Assembly: GCF_008801575.1 (NCBI RefSeq)
Contig: NZ_VZPL01000020.1
Span: 1 to 64,000, forward strand
Origin: Xanthomonas cissicola
GTDB taxonomy: Bacteria > Pseudomonadota > Gammaproteobacteria > Xanthomonadales > Xanthomonadaceae
Direction of reading: 5' to 3'
DNA length: 64,000 bases
The notes below the pieces were generated by a model, which had not been told where the DNA came from, made no database searches, and saw nothing but the letters and a program-made list of their open reading frames with translations. Position numbers and translations under genes: made by a program. Within the stretch, counting starts at the first letter, position 1. Every line of letters begins with the position of its first letter. Shown here piece after piece: positions 32,735 through 41,468 of the stretch.

Positions 32735-35326
32735 ATGAATAGCCAGTACCGCAAGCCCTTGCCGGGCACCTCGTTGGATTACTTCGATGCACGCGCTGCC
32801 GTCGATGCGCTGCAGCCCGGTGCGTATGCGACCTTGCCGTACACCGCACGCGTGCATGCCGAGAACCTGGTGCGGCGTGCAGAGCCGCAACTGCTGGAGG
32901 CGTACCTGCGGCAGTTGATCGAGCGCAAGCGCGAGCTGGATTTCCCGTGGTTTCCGGCACGTGTGGTGTGTCACGACATCCTGGGCCAGACCGCATTGGT
33001 CGATCTTGCCGGCTTGCGCGATGCCATTGCCGAGCAGGGCGGCGACCCGGCACAAGTCAATCCGGTGGTGCCGGTGCAGTTGATCGTGGATCACTCGCTG
33101 GCAGTGGAATACGCCGGCTTCGACAAGCAGGCGTTCGCCAAGAATCGCAGCGTGGAAGATCGCCGCAACGCCGATCGCTTCCACTTCATCGAATGGACCA
33201 AGCGTGCGTTCGAGAACATGGAAGTGATTCCGCCAGGCAACGGGATCATGCATCAGATCAATTTGGAGAAGATGTCGCCAGTGATCTACACGCTCGATGG
33301 CGTGGCGTTCCCGGATACCTGTGTGGGCACCGACAGCCACACGCCGCATGTGGATGCGCTGGGCGTGATCGCGGTGGGCGTCGGCGGGTTGGAAGCGGAG
33401 AACGTGATGCTGGGCCGCGCCTCGTGGATGCGCCTGCCGGACATCATCGGCGTGGAATTGACCGGCCGGCCGGCGCCTGGCATCATCGCCACCGACATCG
33501 TGCTGGCATTGACCGAATTCCTGCGCGCGCAACGCGTGGCTGGGGCGTATCTCGAGTTTTACGGGGATGGTGCGCGGGCGCTGACCGTCGGCGACCGCGC
33601 GACCATTTCCAACATGACGCCGGAATTCGGTGCGACGGCGGCGATGTTCTATATCGACCAGCAGACCATCGACTACCTGCGGCTCACTGGTCGCGACGAT
33701 GCGCAGGTCGCATTGGTGGAGACCTATGCGCGGCATACCGGCCTATGGGCAGACGATCTGGCCACCGCGCAGTACGAGCGCGTGCTGCAGTTCGATCTGG
33801 CGAGCGTGGTGCGCAACATGGCCGGGCCGTCCAATCCGCACAAACGCGTGGCCACCACCGCACTGGCGGATCGTGGCATTGCCGGTGCGTGGGAGCAGGT
33901 GCCGGGGAAGATGCCCGATGGCGCAGTAATCATCGCAGCGATCACCTCGTGCACCAATACCTCGAACCCGCGCAACGTGATCGCTGCCGGTTTGCTGGCG
34001 CGCAATGCCAATGCGCGTGGCTTGACCCGCAAGCCGTGGGTGAAAAGCTCGCTGGCGCCGGGATCCAAGGCAGTGCAACTGTACCTGGAAGAAGCCGGTT
34101 TACTGAGCGAGCTGGAACAATTGGGCTTCGGCATCGTGGCGTTTGCCTGCACCACCTGCAATGGCATGAGCGGGGCGCTGGATCCTGCGATCCAGCAGGA
34201 AATCATCGATCGCGATCTGTATGCCACGGCGGTGCTGTCGGGCAACCGCAATTTCGATGGGCGCATTCATCCGTATGCCAAGCAGGCGTTTCTTGCTTCG
34301 CCGCCGCTGGTGATTGCCTATGCCATTGCCGGCACCGTGCGCTTCGATATCGAGAAGGATGTGTTGGGCATCGACGCCGACGGCGTGCCGGTCACGCTCA
34401 AGGATCTGTGGCCGAGCGATGCCGAGATCGACGCAGTGGTGGCGCGCAGCGTCAAGCCGGAACACTTCCGCAGCGTGTACGACCCGATGTTCAAGCGCAG
34501 CGCGGGGCAGGGGATCAGCGTGAACCCGTTGTACGAGTGGCGCCCGGCCAGCACGTATATTCGGCGCCCGCCGTACTGGGAAGGCGCGTTGGCCGGCGCG
34601 CGCACGCTGCGCGGCATGCGCCCGTTGGCCGTGCTGGGCGACAACATCACCACCGATCACCTGTCGCCGTCGAACGCGATCATGGCCGGCAGTGCCGCCG
34701 GGCAATATCTGGCGCAAATGGGCGTGCCGGAGGAGGACTTCAATTCCTACGCCACCCATCGCGGCGACCACCTCACCGCCCAGCGTGCGACGTTTGCCAA
34801 CCCCAAGTTGATCAACGAAATGGCGGTGGTCGATGGGCAGATCAAAGCCGGCTCGCTGGCCCGGCTGGAGCCGGAGGGCCAGGTGCTGCGCATGTGGGAG
34901 GCGATCGAAACCTATATGACGCGCAAGCAGCCGTTGATCATCATTGCCGGCGCCGATTACGGGCAGGGCTCGTCGCGCGACTGGGCAGCCAAGGGTGTGC
35001 GGCTTGCCGGTGTGGAAGTGATTGTCGCCGAAGGCTTCGAGCGGATTCACCGTACCAACTTGATCGGCATGGGCGTGCTGCCGCTGGAGTTCAAGCCGGG
35101 CACCGACCGCAGGACCTTGGGCATCGATGGCAGCGAGACTTTCGACGTGGTGGGTGAGCGCACGCCTGGCGCCACGCTGACGTTGTCGATCCATCGGCGT
35201 GATGGCGAGCAGCTGCAGGTGCCGGTGACCTGCCGACTGGATACTGCAGAGGAAGTGTCGATTTACGAAGCCGGTGGCGTGTTGCAGCGGTTTGCGCAGG
35301 ATTTTCTGGAAGCCTCGGCTGCCTGA
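32735..35326 (+). CDS. acnD: Fe-S-dependent 2-methylcitrate dehydratase AcnD
   Basis: AcnD replaces PrpD in many bacteria and dehydrates 2-methylcitrate to 2-methylaconitate, which PrpF then isomerises. The 863-residue aconitase-like protein has 4Fe-4S ligands C406 (T-S-C-T-N-T-S-N) and C472/C475 (C-T-T-C-N-G-M-S-G), and a C-terminal swivel domain with Y-G-Q-G-S-S-R-D-W. The ATG at 32735 gives M-N-S-Q-Y-R-K-P-L-P. Its context with prpF confirms the AcnD, not AcnA, assignment. Confidence 0.95.
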   Translation: MNSQYRKPLPGTSLDYFDARAAVDALQPGAYATLPYTARVHAENLVRRAEPQLLEAYLRQLIERKRELDFPWFPARVVCHDILGQTALVDLAGLRDAIAEQGGDPAQVNPVVPVQLIVDHSLAVEYAGFDKQAFAKNRSVEDRRNADRFHFIEWTKRAFENMEVIPPGNGIMHQINLEKMSPVIYTLDGVAFPDTCVGTDSHTPHVDALGVIAVGVGGLEAENVMLGRASWMRLPDIIGVELTGRPAPGIIATDIVLALTEFLRAQRVAGAYLEFYGDGARALTVGDRATISNMTPEFGATAAMFYIDQQTIDYLRLTGRDDAQVALVETYARHTGLWADDLATAQYERVLQFDLASVVRNMAGPSNPHKRVATTALADRGIAGAWEQVPGKMPDGAVIIAAITSCTNTSNPRNVIAAGLLARNANARGLTRKPWVKSSLAPGSKAVQLYLEEAGLLSELEQLGFGIVAFACTTCNGMSGALDPAIQQEIIDRDLYATAVLSGNRNFDGRIHPYAKQAFLASPPLVIAYAIAGTVRFDIEKDVLGIDADGVPVTLKDLWPSDAEIDAVVARSVKPEHFRSVYDPMFKRSAGQGISVNPLYEWRPASTYIRRPPYWEGALAGARTLRGMRPLAVLGDNITTDHLSPSNAIMAGSAAGQYLAQMGVPEEDFNSYATHRGDHLTAQRATFANPKLINEMAVVDGQIKAGSLARLEPEGQVLRMWEAIETYMTRKQPLIIIAGADYGQGSSRDWAAKGVRLAGVEVIVAEGFERIHRTNLIGMGVLPLEFKPGTDRRTLGIDGSETFDVVGERTPGATLTLSIHRRDGEQLQVPVTCRLDTAEEVSIYEAGGVLQRFAQDFLEASAA

Positions 35327-35411
35327 GAGCGCTGATTGAAACGCCCCAGTCGGCTTGCACCTGCCGAACGGGGCGCGCACACTTTGGCAATCTTTGCCAT
35401 CCGGAGGCGGT

Positions 35412-35654
35412 ATGGCCACCATGAACATTTCTTTGCCTGACGAGCTCAAGCATTTCGTCGATCAGCAGGTGGCGGAGCATGCTTACGGTTCCAGCAGCGA
35501 GTACTTACGTGAGTTGATTCGCAAGCAACGCGATATCGAACAGCTGCGTGGTGTGTTGCTTGGTGGAGCGAACTCCGGACCGGCAGTGGCGGCCGACGCC
35601 GGCTTCTTCAACGCGATGCGAGCGCGTGCCAACGCGCGTGCCGGCGAGCAGTGA
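35412..35654 (+). CDS. parD: ParD-family antitoxin (type II toxin-antitoxin)
   Basis: The 80-residue protein opens with a ribbon-helix-helix segment M-N-I-S-L-P-D-E-L-K-H-F-V-D, followed by Y-G-S-S-S-E-Y-L-R-E-L-I-R, characteristic of ParD antitoxins. The N-terminal half binds operator DNA and the C-terminal half binds the toxin. The start is ATG 35412 behind GGAGG at 35403-35407; ATG 35421 is an alternative. The stop overlaps the toxin GTG. It stands between acnD and prpF. The antitoxin looks intact although the toxin does not. Confidence 0.88.
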   Translation: MATMNISLPDELKHFVDQQVAEHAYGSSSEYLRELIRKQRDIEQLRGVLLGGANSGPAVAADAGFFNAMRARANARAGEQ

Positions 35655-35967
35655 AGCCTGCGCACTGGCGTCCGTTGGCGCTGCGCGATGTTGAGGCCGC
35701 AGCCGCGTGGTACGGCGAACAGGCGGGGCTGGAGGTCGAACTGGCGTTTGTTGACGCACTGGAATCGGCGGTCGACATGCTCGTGCAGCATCCTAGCGCT
35801 GGTCCAAGTCGCTATGCGGTGATGTGAAGCTGCAGGATGTGCGCGTGTGGCCGCTCAACGGATTTCCCTACCTACTTTTCTACGTTGAGCGTGATACCAG
35901 CATTGTGATCTGGCGTGTGCTGCAGATGCAGCGCGACCTCCCCGCATGGATGAGCGAAGCACAATGA
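35651..35967 (+). pseudogene. parE: ParE-family toxin gene with a frameshift
   Basis: From GTG 35651 the frame gives M-K-P-A-H-W-R-P-L-A-L-R-D-V, then A-A-W-Y-G-E-Q-A-G and H-P-S-A-G-P-S-R-Y-A-V-M, and stops at TGA 35825-35827 after 58 codons. The second reading frame, from about 35824, continues the ParE fold with V-R-V-W-P-L-N-G-F-P-Y-L-L-F-Y-V-E-R, then W-R-V-L and Q-R-D-L-P-A-W-M, ending at TGA 35965-35967. A single-base loss at about 35824 explains this. The toxin is therefore probably dead in this strain, unless frameshifting restores it or the sequence has an error. Confidence 0.85.
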
Positions 35968-36060
35968 ACTGCATAACGCACGCGTGGTGCTGAGCGCTTG
36001 CACTGCTGCAATCGATATCCCCTTTGCTGCGACTCCATCCAGTGAGCTAACCGAGGTTCC

Positions 36061-37260
36061 ATGCCGCATCTTCCCCAACTCCGCATCCCCGCCACCTACA
36101 TGCGCGGGGGCACCAGCAAAGGCGTGTTTTTCCGTCTGCAGGATCTGCCGACCGCCGCGCAGCAGCCGGGGGCTGCACGCGATGCGTTGTTGTTGCGGGT
36201 GATCGGCAGTCCGGATCCGTATGCCAAGCAGATCGATGGCATGGGCGGGGCCACATCGAGCACCAGCAAGAGCGTGATCGTGTCGGCCAGCACGCGCGAT
36301 GGGCATGATGTGGACTACCTGTTCGGGCAGGTGTCCATCGATAGCGCGTTCGTGGATTGGAGCGGTAACTGCGGCAATCTGTCGGCGGCGGTGGGGCCAT
36401 TCGCCATCGCCAGTGGCTTGATCGATCCCGCACGCGTGCCACGCGATGGTGTGGCCACGGTGCGGATCTGGCAGGCCAATATCGGCAAGACCATCGTGGC
36501 GCATGTGCCGATGACCGGTGGGCTGGTGCAGGAGACCGGCGACTTTGAACTGGATGGGGTGACCTTTCCGGCGGCGGAAGTGCAGCTGGAATTTCTCGAC
36601 CCGGCCGACGATGCCGAAGGCGACGGCGGGGCGATGTTTCCCACCGGCAACGTCATCGATCAACTGGAGATTCCCGGGCTGGGCACGCTCGATGCCACGC
36701 TGATCAATGCGGGCATTCCCACCATCTTCGTCAACGCGCGCGACCTGGGTTACACCGGGACCGAGCTGCAGGACGCCATCAATGGCGACCCGCGCGCCTT
36801 GACCATGTTCGAGACATTGCGCGCGCACGGTGCGGTGCGGATGGGTCTGATTGCGAAGGTGGAAGACGCCGCGACGCGGCAACACACGCCCAAGGTCGCC
36901 TTCGTGGCACCGCCGGCCGACTACACCGCGTCCAGCCGCAAGCCGGTGCACGCGGCAGAAATCGATCTGCTGGTGCGTGCGATGTCGATGGGCAAATTGC
37001 ATCACGCGATGATGGGCACTGCAGCAGTTGCGATCGGCACCGCTGCGGCCGTGCCCGGCACGCTGGTCAATCTGGCTGCCGGCGGTGCGGCGCGCTCGGC
37101 GGTGCGATTCGGGCATCCGTCCGGCACCTTGCGGGTCGGCGCGCAGGCGCAGCTGGTCGAGGGCCAGTGGCAGGTGACCAAGGCGCTGATGAGTCGCAGT
37201 GCGCGGGTGTTGATGGAGGGTTGGGTCAGGGTGTCGGCGCCTGTTGCCGAGGTTGGATAA
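36061..37260 (+). CDS. prpF: 2-methylaconitate isomerase PrpF
   Basis: PrpF isomerises the AcnD product to the substrate that aconitase can hydrate. The 399-residue protein has the family's N terminus with R-G-G-T-S-K-G-V-F-F near 14-23, G-G-A-T-S-S-T-S-K near 62-70, and a C-terminal G-G-A-A-R-S-A-V-R-F-G-H-P-S-G. It completes the AcnD-PrpF variant of the pathway. The parDE insertion separates it from acnD by over 700 bases, so its expression may partly depend on the parDE promoter. Confidence 0.95.
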   Translation: MPHLPQLRIPATYMRGGTSKGVFFRLQDLPTAAQQPGAARDALLLRVIGSPDPYAKQIDGMGGATSSTSKSVIVSASTRDGHDVDYLFGQVSIDSAFVDWSGNCGNLSAAVGPFAIASGLIDPARVPRDGVATVRIWQANIGKTIVAHVPMTGGLVQETGDFELDGVTFPAAEVQLEFLDPADDAEGDGGAMFPTGNVIDQLEIPGLGTLDATLINAGIPTIFVNARDLGYTGTELQDAINGDPRALTMFETLRAHGAVRMGLIAKVEDAATRQHTPKVAFVAPPADYTASSRKPVHAAEIDLLVRAMSMGKLHHAMMGTAAVAIGTAAAVPGTLVNLAAGGAARSAVRFGHPSGTLRVGAQAQLVEGQWQVTKALMSRSARVLMEGWVRVSAPVAEVG

Positions 37261-37340
37261 GCCTGTAAAGGGGGATATGGCCAGCGCTGCTAACGGAGCT
37301 TCCACGTGCCGTCGTATAAATCGCAAGACTGCGTTGCATT

Positions 37341-37362
37341 AATTCGAACATGTTTTCGAATT
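37341..37362. promoter_or_regulatory. Palindromic candidate operator upstream of a TonB receptor gene
   Basis: AATTCGAA (37341-37348) and TTCGAATT (37355-37362) are perfect inverted 8-mers around CATGTT. The site is in an AT-rich stretch 112 bases before the receptor ATG. The AT-rich core resembles sites of LacI- or GntR-type repressors, but no regulator gene is adjacent. Confidence 0.5.
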
Positions 37363-37473
37363 CCAGAAACTTTTTCGCACGCGCTCTGCCATATTTGTGT
37401 AAATCGTGTTAATTCTGTTGCGCTGCGGCACGCAGGCCGGGCCGCCCCGCCACCAGAATCCGGAGTTCTTCCC

Positions 37474-39690
37474 ATGTCCGCCAGCCGGTCGCTCAAGATC
37501 AGCGCGCTTGCCGTTGCCGTCGTTTCCCTTCTTCCGCTCCATGCTGTTGCCCAGCAGACGCCCAGCGACGACGGCGTCGTGCGTCTGGATGCGGTCAAGG
37601 TCACGGTCGAGCGGCGTTCGGAAGACTCCAAGGACGTGCCGGTATCGGCATCGGTGTTGCGTCCGGAATTCCTGGATGCCATCTCCACCAGCGGTTCGGA
37701 CATCCGCGTGCTGGCCGGCAAGGCGCCCAGCCTGAACATCGAATCGTCCAACGGCCGTGTGTTCCCGCGCGTGTACATCCGCGGCTACGGCAATACCGAC
37801 TTCAACACCTACGCCTCGCAGCCGGTATCGTTGATCTATGACGACGTGGTGCAGGAAAACGCGTTCCTGAAGGGCTTCCCGATCTTCGATCTGGAAGGCC
37901 TGGAAGTGCTGCGCGGCCCGCAAGGCACGCTGTTCGGCCGCAACACGCCGGCAGGCGTGGTCAAGTTCAATTCGGTCAAGCCGACCATCGGCGCCAATGA
38001 CGGCTACGCCAGCCTGTCCTACGGCACCTACGGCACCATGACCCTGGAAAGCGGCCTGAGCATCGCGATGGGCGACCATTGGGCGGCGCGTCTGTCCACG
38101 CTGGGCCAGCGCCGCGACGACTGGGTGGAAAACCGCGACGGCCGCGATCTGGAAGGCTATACCGATTCGGCCGTGCGCCTGCAGCTGCTGTACCAGGCCA
38201 GCGACGACTTCAGCGCGTTGTTCAATGCGCATGCGCGCCATCTGGACGGCACCGCGCGCCTGTTCCGCGCCAACATCATCCAGCCCGGTACCAATCAGCT
38301 GGTGGATGGCTTCGATGCGGAAAAGTCCTTCATCGACGGCGCCAACCGCCAGGAACTGCAGACCTACGGCGGCAGCGCCAACCTGAGCTGGGATCTGGGC
38401 GACATCGCGCTGCACTCGATCACCGCATACGAAGGCATCGGCAAGTACTACAGCCGTGGCGATATCGACGGTGGCTTCGGTGCGGTGTTCGCACCGCCGT
38501 CGGGCCCGGGCGTGATTCCGTTCCCGGTGGAAACCGCCGGCGGCATCAAGAGCCTGGATCAGTACAGCCAGGAAGTGCGCGCCGAATCGCAGTACGACGG
38601 CCCGCTCAATTGGCAGGCCGGCCTGTACTACTTCCATGACGATGTGGAAGGCGAAAATTACACCTACAACACCCTCAGCGGCGGCGATCTGGCCAGCTAC
38701 CAACTGACCCGCCAGCGCAATACCTCCTGGGCGGCGTTCAGCTCGTTGAACTACGCGGCCACCGACCGTTTGAACCTGCGCGCCGGTATCCGCTATACCT
38801 ACGACAAGAAGACATTCGACGTGCTGGCGCTGGACCGCGTCACCCTGGTCGAACCGTCCAGCGGGCAGACCGACAACTCCAAGGTCACCGGCGATCTGGC
38901 GGCAACCTTCTCCATCAACGACGACGTCAATGTGTATGCACGTGCCGCACGCGGTTTCCGCGGCGCCAGCTTCGGCGTGCCGTCGGGCACCGCGCCGCTG
39001 ACCGTGGCCGAGCCGGAGACGGTGGATTCGTTCGAGCTCGGCATCAAGTCGGACCTGTTCGACAACCGCGCGCGCTTGAGCTTCGATATCTACGATTTCC
39101 GGGTGAAGAACCAGCAGCTCACGGCGGTGGGTGGTGCGTCCAACGACGTACGTCTGCTCAACGCCGACAAGACCAAGGCCCGCGGTGCGGAGTTCGATTT
39201 CGAAGCCTTGCTGACCCAGAACCTGCGCGTTACCGCAGGCGGCGCCTACAACTGGACCCGCATCGACGACCCGAATCTGTCGGTGGGCATCTGCCGCACC
39301 TGCACCGTCACCGACCCGATCAATGCGGCCGGCCGCGCAGTGATCGACGGCAACGATTTGCCGCAGGCGGCGAAGTGGATGGCCAACGCCACCCTGCGTT
39401 ACGGCATTCCGATGGGCAACGACGGCGAGCTGTTCTTCTACACCGACTGGTCGTACCGCAGCGAGGTGAACTTCTTCCTGTACGACTCCAAGGAATTCAC
39501 CGGCCAGCCGCTGGTCGAAGGTGGCGCCAAGATCGGCTACAACTGGGGCGCGGGTGCGTACGAGTTGTCGGTGTTCTGCCGCAACTGCACCAACCAGATC
39601 CGTGTGACCGGTGCGATCGACTTCAACAACCTCACCGGCTTCATCAACGACCCGCGCATCGTGGGTGCGCAGTTCCGCGCCAACTTCTGA
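37474..39690 (+). CDS. TonB-dependent outer-membrane receptor, probable nucleoside-linked substrate
   Basis: The 738-residue precursor has a signal peptide (about 1-24, ending A-V-A), a plug domain starting near R40 (V-E-R-R-S-E-D-S-K-D-V-P-V-S) with L-R-G-P-Q-G-T-L-F-G-R-N near 148-158, and a 22-strand barrel ending in phenylalanine. The plug motif is that of TonB receptors of the catecholate/nutrient class. The start ATG 37474 has CGGAG upstream. It is followed, after a strong terminator, by an exported nucleoside hydrolase, so I infer uptake of nucleosides or related compounds. A palindromic candidate operator lies upstream. Confidence 0.88.
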   Translation: MSASRSLKISALAVAVVSLLPLHAVAQQTPSDDGVVRLDAVKVTVERRSEDSKDVPVSASVLRPEFLDAISTSGSDIRVLAGKAPSLNIESSNGRVFPRVYIRGYGNTDFNTYASQPVSLIYDDVVQENAFLKGFPIFDLEGLEVLRGPQGTLFGRNTPAGVVKFNSVKPTIGANDGYASLSYGTYGTMTLESGLSIAMGDHWAARLSTLGQRRDDWVENRDGRDLEGYTDSAVRLQLLYQASDDFSALFNAHARHLDGTARLFRANIIQPGTNQLVDGFDAEKSFIDGANRQELQTYGGSANLSWDLGDIALHSITAYEGIGKYYSRGDIDGGFGAVFAPPSGPGVIPFPVETAGGIKSLDQYSQEVRAESQYDGPLNWQAGLYYFHDDVEGENYTYNTLSGGDLASYQLTRQRNTSWAAFSSLNYAATDRLNLRAGIRYTYDKKTFDVLALDRVTLVEPSSGQTDNSKVTGDLAATFSINDDVNVYARAARGFRGASFGVPSGTAPLTVAEPETVDSFELGIKSDLFDNRARLSFDIYDFRVKNQQLTAVGGASNDVRLLNADKTKARGAEFDFEALLTQNLRVTAGGAYNWTRIDDPNLSVGICRTCTVTDPINAAGRAVIDGNDLPQAAKWMANATLRYGIPMGNDGELFFYTDWSYRSEVNFFLYDSKEFTGQPLVEGGAKIGYNWGAGAYELSVFCRNCTNQIRVTGAIDFNNLTGFINDPRIVGAQFRANF

Positions 39691-39715
39691 TCGGCGCTTT
39701 GGTGTAGCACTATCG

Positions 39716-39748
39716 AACCGCCGGCGATCATGCCGGCGGTTTTTTTTA
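39716..39748 (+). terminator. Strong terminator after the TonB receptor gene
   Basis: AACCGCCGGC (39716-39725) pairs with GCCGGCGGTT (39732-39741) around GATCAT and runs into eight Ts. The nucleoside hydrolase ATG lies 20 bases further, so that gene needs readthrough or its own weak promoter. Confidence 0.9.
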
Positions 39749-39767
39749 TGGCAGCAGGAGTGGGCAG

Positions 39768-40766
39768 ATGCGGCGGACCTGGCAGCGCGCGTGGGGATTG
39801 GTAGCGATGTGGTGCGTGTCCACTGCCGCCTGGGCGCAGCAGTCCGTCGCGGCCGTGCCATCCACGCCGGCATCGGTGCAGACCGAGAAAGTGGTGGTCT
39901 CCACCGACATCGGCGACGATATCGACGATGCGTTCGCGTTGGGATTGCTGCTGCGTCGTCCGCAGTTGCAGGTGCTGGGCATCGCATCGGCATGGGGCGA
40001 CACCACGTTGCGCGTGCAGTTGCTGCAGCGGTTGTTGCAGCAGGCCGGGCGCAGCGAGATCCCGCTGGCGGTGGGTGCGCGTACCACCAGCAGCATTGCG
40101 ATTAGCCAGGCAGGCTGGGCGGCCAAGGGACAGGTACCGGCGGCACTGCCTGATGCGGCCGCGATGATCCTGCAGCAGGCGCGCCAGCATCCGGGCGAGG
40201 TCACCTTGCTGGTGCTGGGGCCGATGACCGATGCGGCGCTGGCGCAACAACGCGACCCGGCCGGCTTTGCCAAGCTCAAGCGTGTGCTGGCGATGGGCGG
40301 ATCTGTGCGGGTGGGCTATGGCAAGTCTGCGTATCGTCCGGCCAGTACGCCGGTGCCGGAGTACAACATCCTGGCCGACGTGCCGGCAGCGCAGCGCGTG
40401 TTCTCATCTGGTGTGCCGATCGTGTTGTTGCCGCTGGATGCCACGCAGATCACGCTGGAAGAGCCCGAGCGCGTGGCCTTGTTCGCGCACGGTGACGGAC
40501 TGACCGATGCGCTGACGCAGCTGTACTACCAGTGGCGCAACACCGACCAGCCCTGGGCCAGTGCCACGCCCACATTGTTCGACGTAGTGCCGGTGGCCTG
40601 GCTGCTACGCCCGGCGCTGTGCCCGACCACGCCGCTGCATCTGGACGTGGATGCGCAAGGCTATACCCGCGAAGGCGCTGGTGCGCCCAATGTGCAGGCC
40701 TGTCTGCGCGTGGATAAGCCGGCGCTGATCGAACTGTACATGCGTGCGTTGCTGGAGTTGCCCTGA
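39768..40766 (+). CDS. Exported inosine-uridine-type nucleoside hydrolase
   Basis: Nucleoside hydrolases split the N-glycosidic bond of nucleosides. This 332-residue protein has a signal peptide (about 1-23, ending A-W-A) and the calcium-binding cluster S-T-D-I-G-D-D-I-D-D-A-F near residue 45, with L-V-L-G-P-M-T-D-A-A and E-Y-N-I-L-A-D further on. Most characterised members are cytoplasmic; export suggests that nucleosides are split in the periplasm after uptake through the neighbouring TonB receptor. Specificity cannot be read from the sequence. Confidence 0.9.
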   Translation: MRRTWQRAWGLVAMWCVSTAAWAQQSVAAVPSTPASVQTEKVVVSTDIGDDIDDAFALGLLLRRPQLQVLGIASAWGDTTLRVQLLQRLLQQAGRSEIPLAVGARTTSSIAISQAGWAAKGQVPAALPDAAAMILQQARQHPGEVTLLVLGPMTDAALAQQRDPAGFAKLKRVLAMGGSVRVGYGKSAYRPASTPVPEYNILADVPAAQRVFSSGVPIVLLPLDATQITLEEPERVALFAHGDGLTDALTQLYYQWRNTDQPWASATPTLFDVVPVAWLLRPALCPTTPLHLDVDAQGYTREGAGAPNVQACLRVDKPALIELYMRALLELP

Positions 40767-40878
40767 TAGCGGGGAACAAATGTCGTCAATGCCTGTGCCC
40801 CGCGGCGAGTGCTTTTTTTGCAGCTCTTTGTGAGCTAGTCAAAAGCCTGGTTGGTCGACAGCGCGATGCCCTCACCGC

Positions 40879-40948
40879 TTGCGGGACACGCCGTGAATCC
40901 AGCCTTGGAGGCCCGATGGCGGCATCCATGCCGCCAACTGTCCCGCAA
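40879..40948. repeat. Nested palindrome, copy 1
   Basis: The outer arms TTGCGGGACA (40879-40888) and TGTCCCGCAA (40939-40948) enclose an inner palindrome TGGCGGCAT (40917-40925) and ATGCCGCCA (40928-40936). Both stems are perfect. A related element of the same size lies 200 bases downstream. Confidence 0.75.
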
Positions 40949-41151
40949 TCGGCGAGGTCACCGCGCCAGACAGTCAGCTGGCGACCAACTGAAAGCGGGT
41001 CATTTCGACTCGGCTAGCGTGCTGTCGCGGATCGATTGTTTGGCATTCGATGGACGCGACGACAGAACGAGCGAGGGGCGATCAAAAAAGCGCTTTGAGC
41101 ACTGCTCTCAGAGACACCGGCCAATCGTCATTGGTCCTTGCCCGCTCACCG

Positions 41152-41221
41152 TCGCGGGACCCTGGGCGGCCTGGATGCCGCCACGAAGCTTACATGGACG
41201 TACTTGCAGCGTGTCCTGCGA
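41152..41221. repeat. Nested palindrome, copy 2
   Basis: The outer arms TCGCGGGAC (41152-41160) and GTCCTGCGA (41213-41221) pair with one G-T. The inner arms GGCGGC (41165-41170) and GCCGCC (41177-41182) flank CTGGAT. Size, order and arm sequences match copy 1, though the inner stem sits on the left side of the loop here. Confidence 0.65.
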
Positions 41222-41468
41222 TGGCGGGCGCGCAAGGGCCCTGCAGCCAAGTCTCAGCCCAGCTGTCTGCACTAGGCGGCATGACGTGGTTCGGCAGTCG
41301 CTCCAAGCGCGGTTACCAATCATGCGCTCACCGCCAGTTTGCCATCGCAACGCTCGCCAGCAGCGCACGCTTGCCGCCCATCGGCAAGCAGCCAGGTCGT
41401 CGCTTTGGCGCCATCAGCCAGATGCGCGGCGTCGCTATACTTGCGTTCTCACATTGCGAGTAGCACGA

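Larger units (their letters stand above)
40767..41468. other. 702-base gap with two nested palindromic repeats, no gene supported
   Basis: An open frame runs through this stretch into the alpha-2-macroglobulin gene, but without similarity or a start signal. The only structured parts are the palindromes at 40879-40948 and 41152-41221. The right 240 bases probably hold the promoter of the next gene. Confidence 0.6.

Noticed and set aside
37339-39993. An 884-codon minus-strand frame opposite the first TonB receptor
   Set aside because: It has no recognisable domains, and the receptor on the plus strand has a signal peptide, plug motif and terminal phenylalanine.
40851-41468. An upstream extension of the alpha-2-macroglobulin gene by 206 codons
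   Set aside because: It would bury the signal sequence inside the protein and runs through palindromic repeats, so the start at 41469 is preferred.
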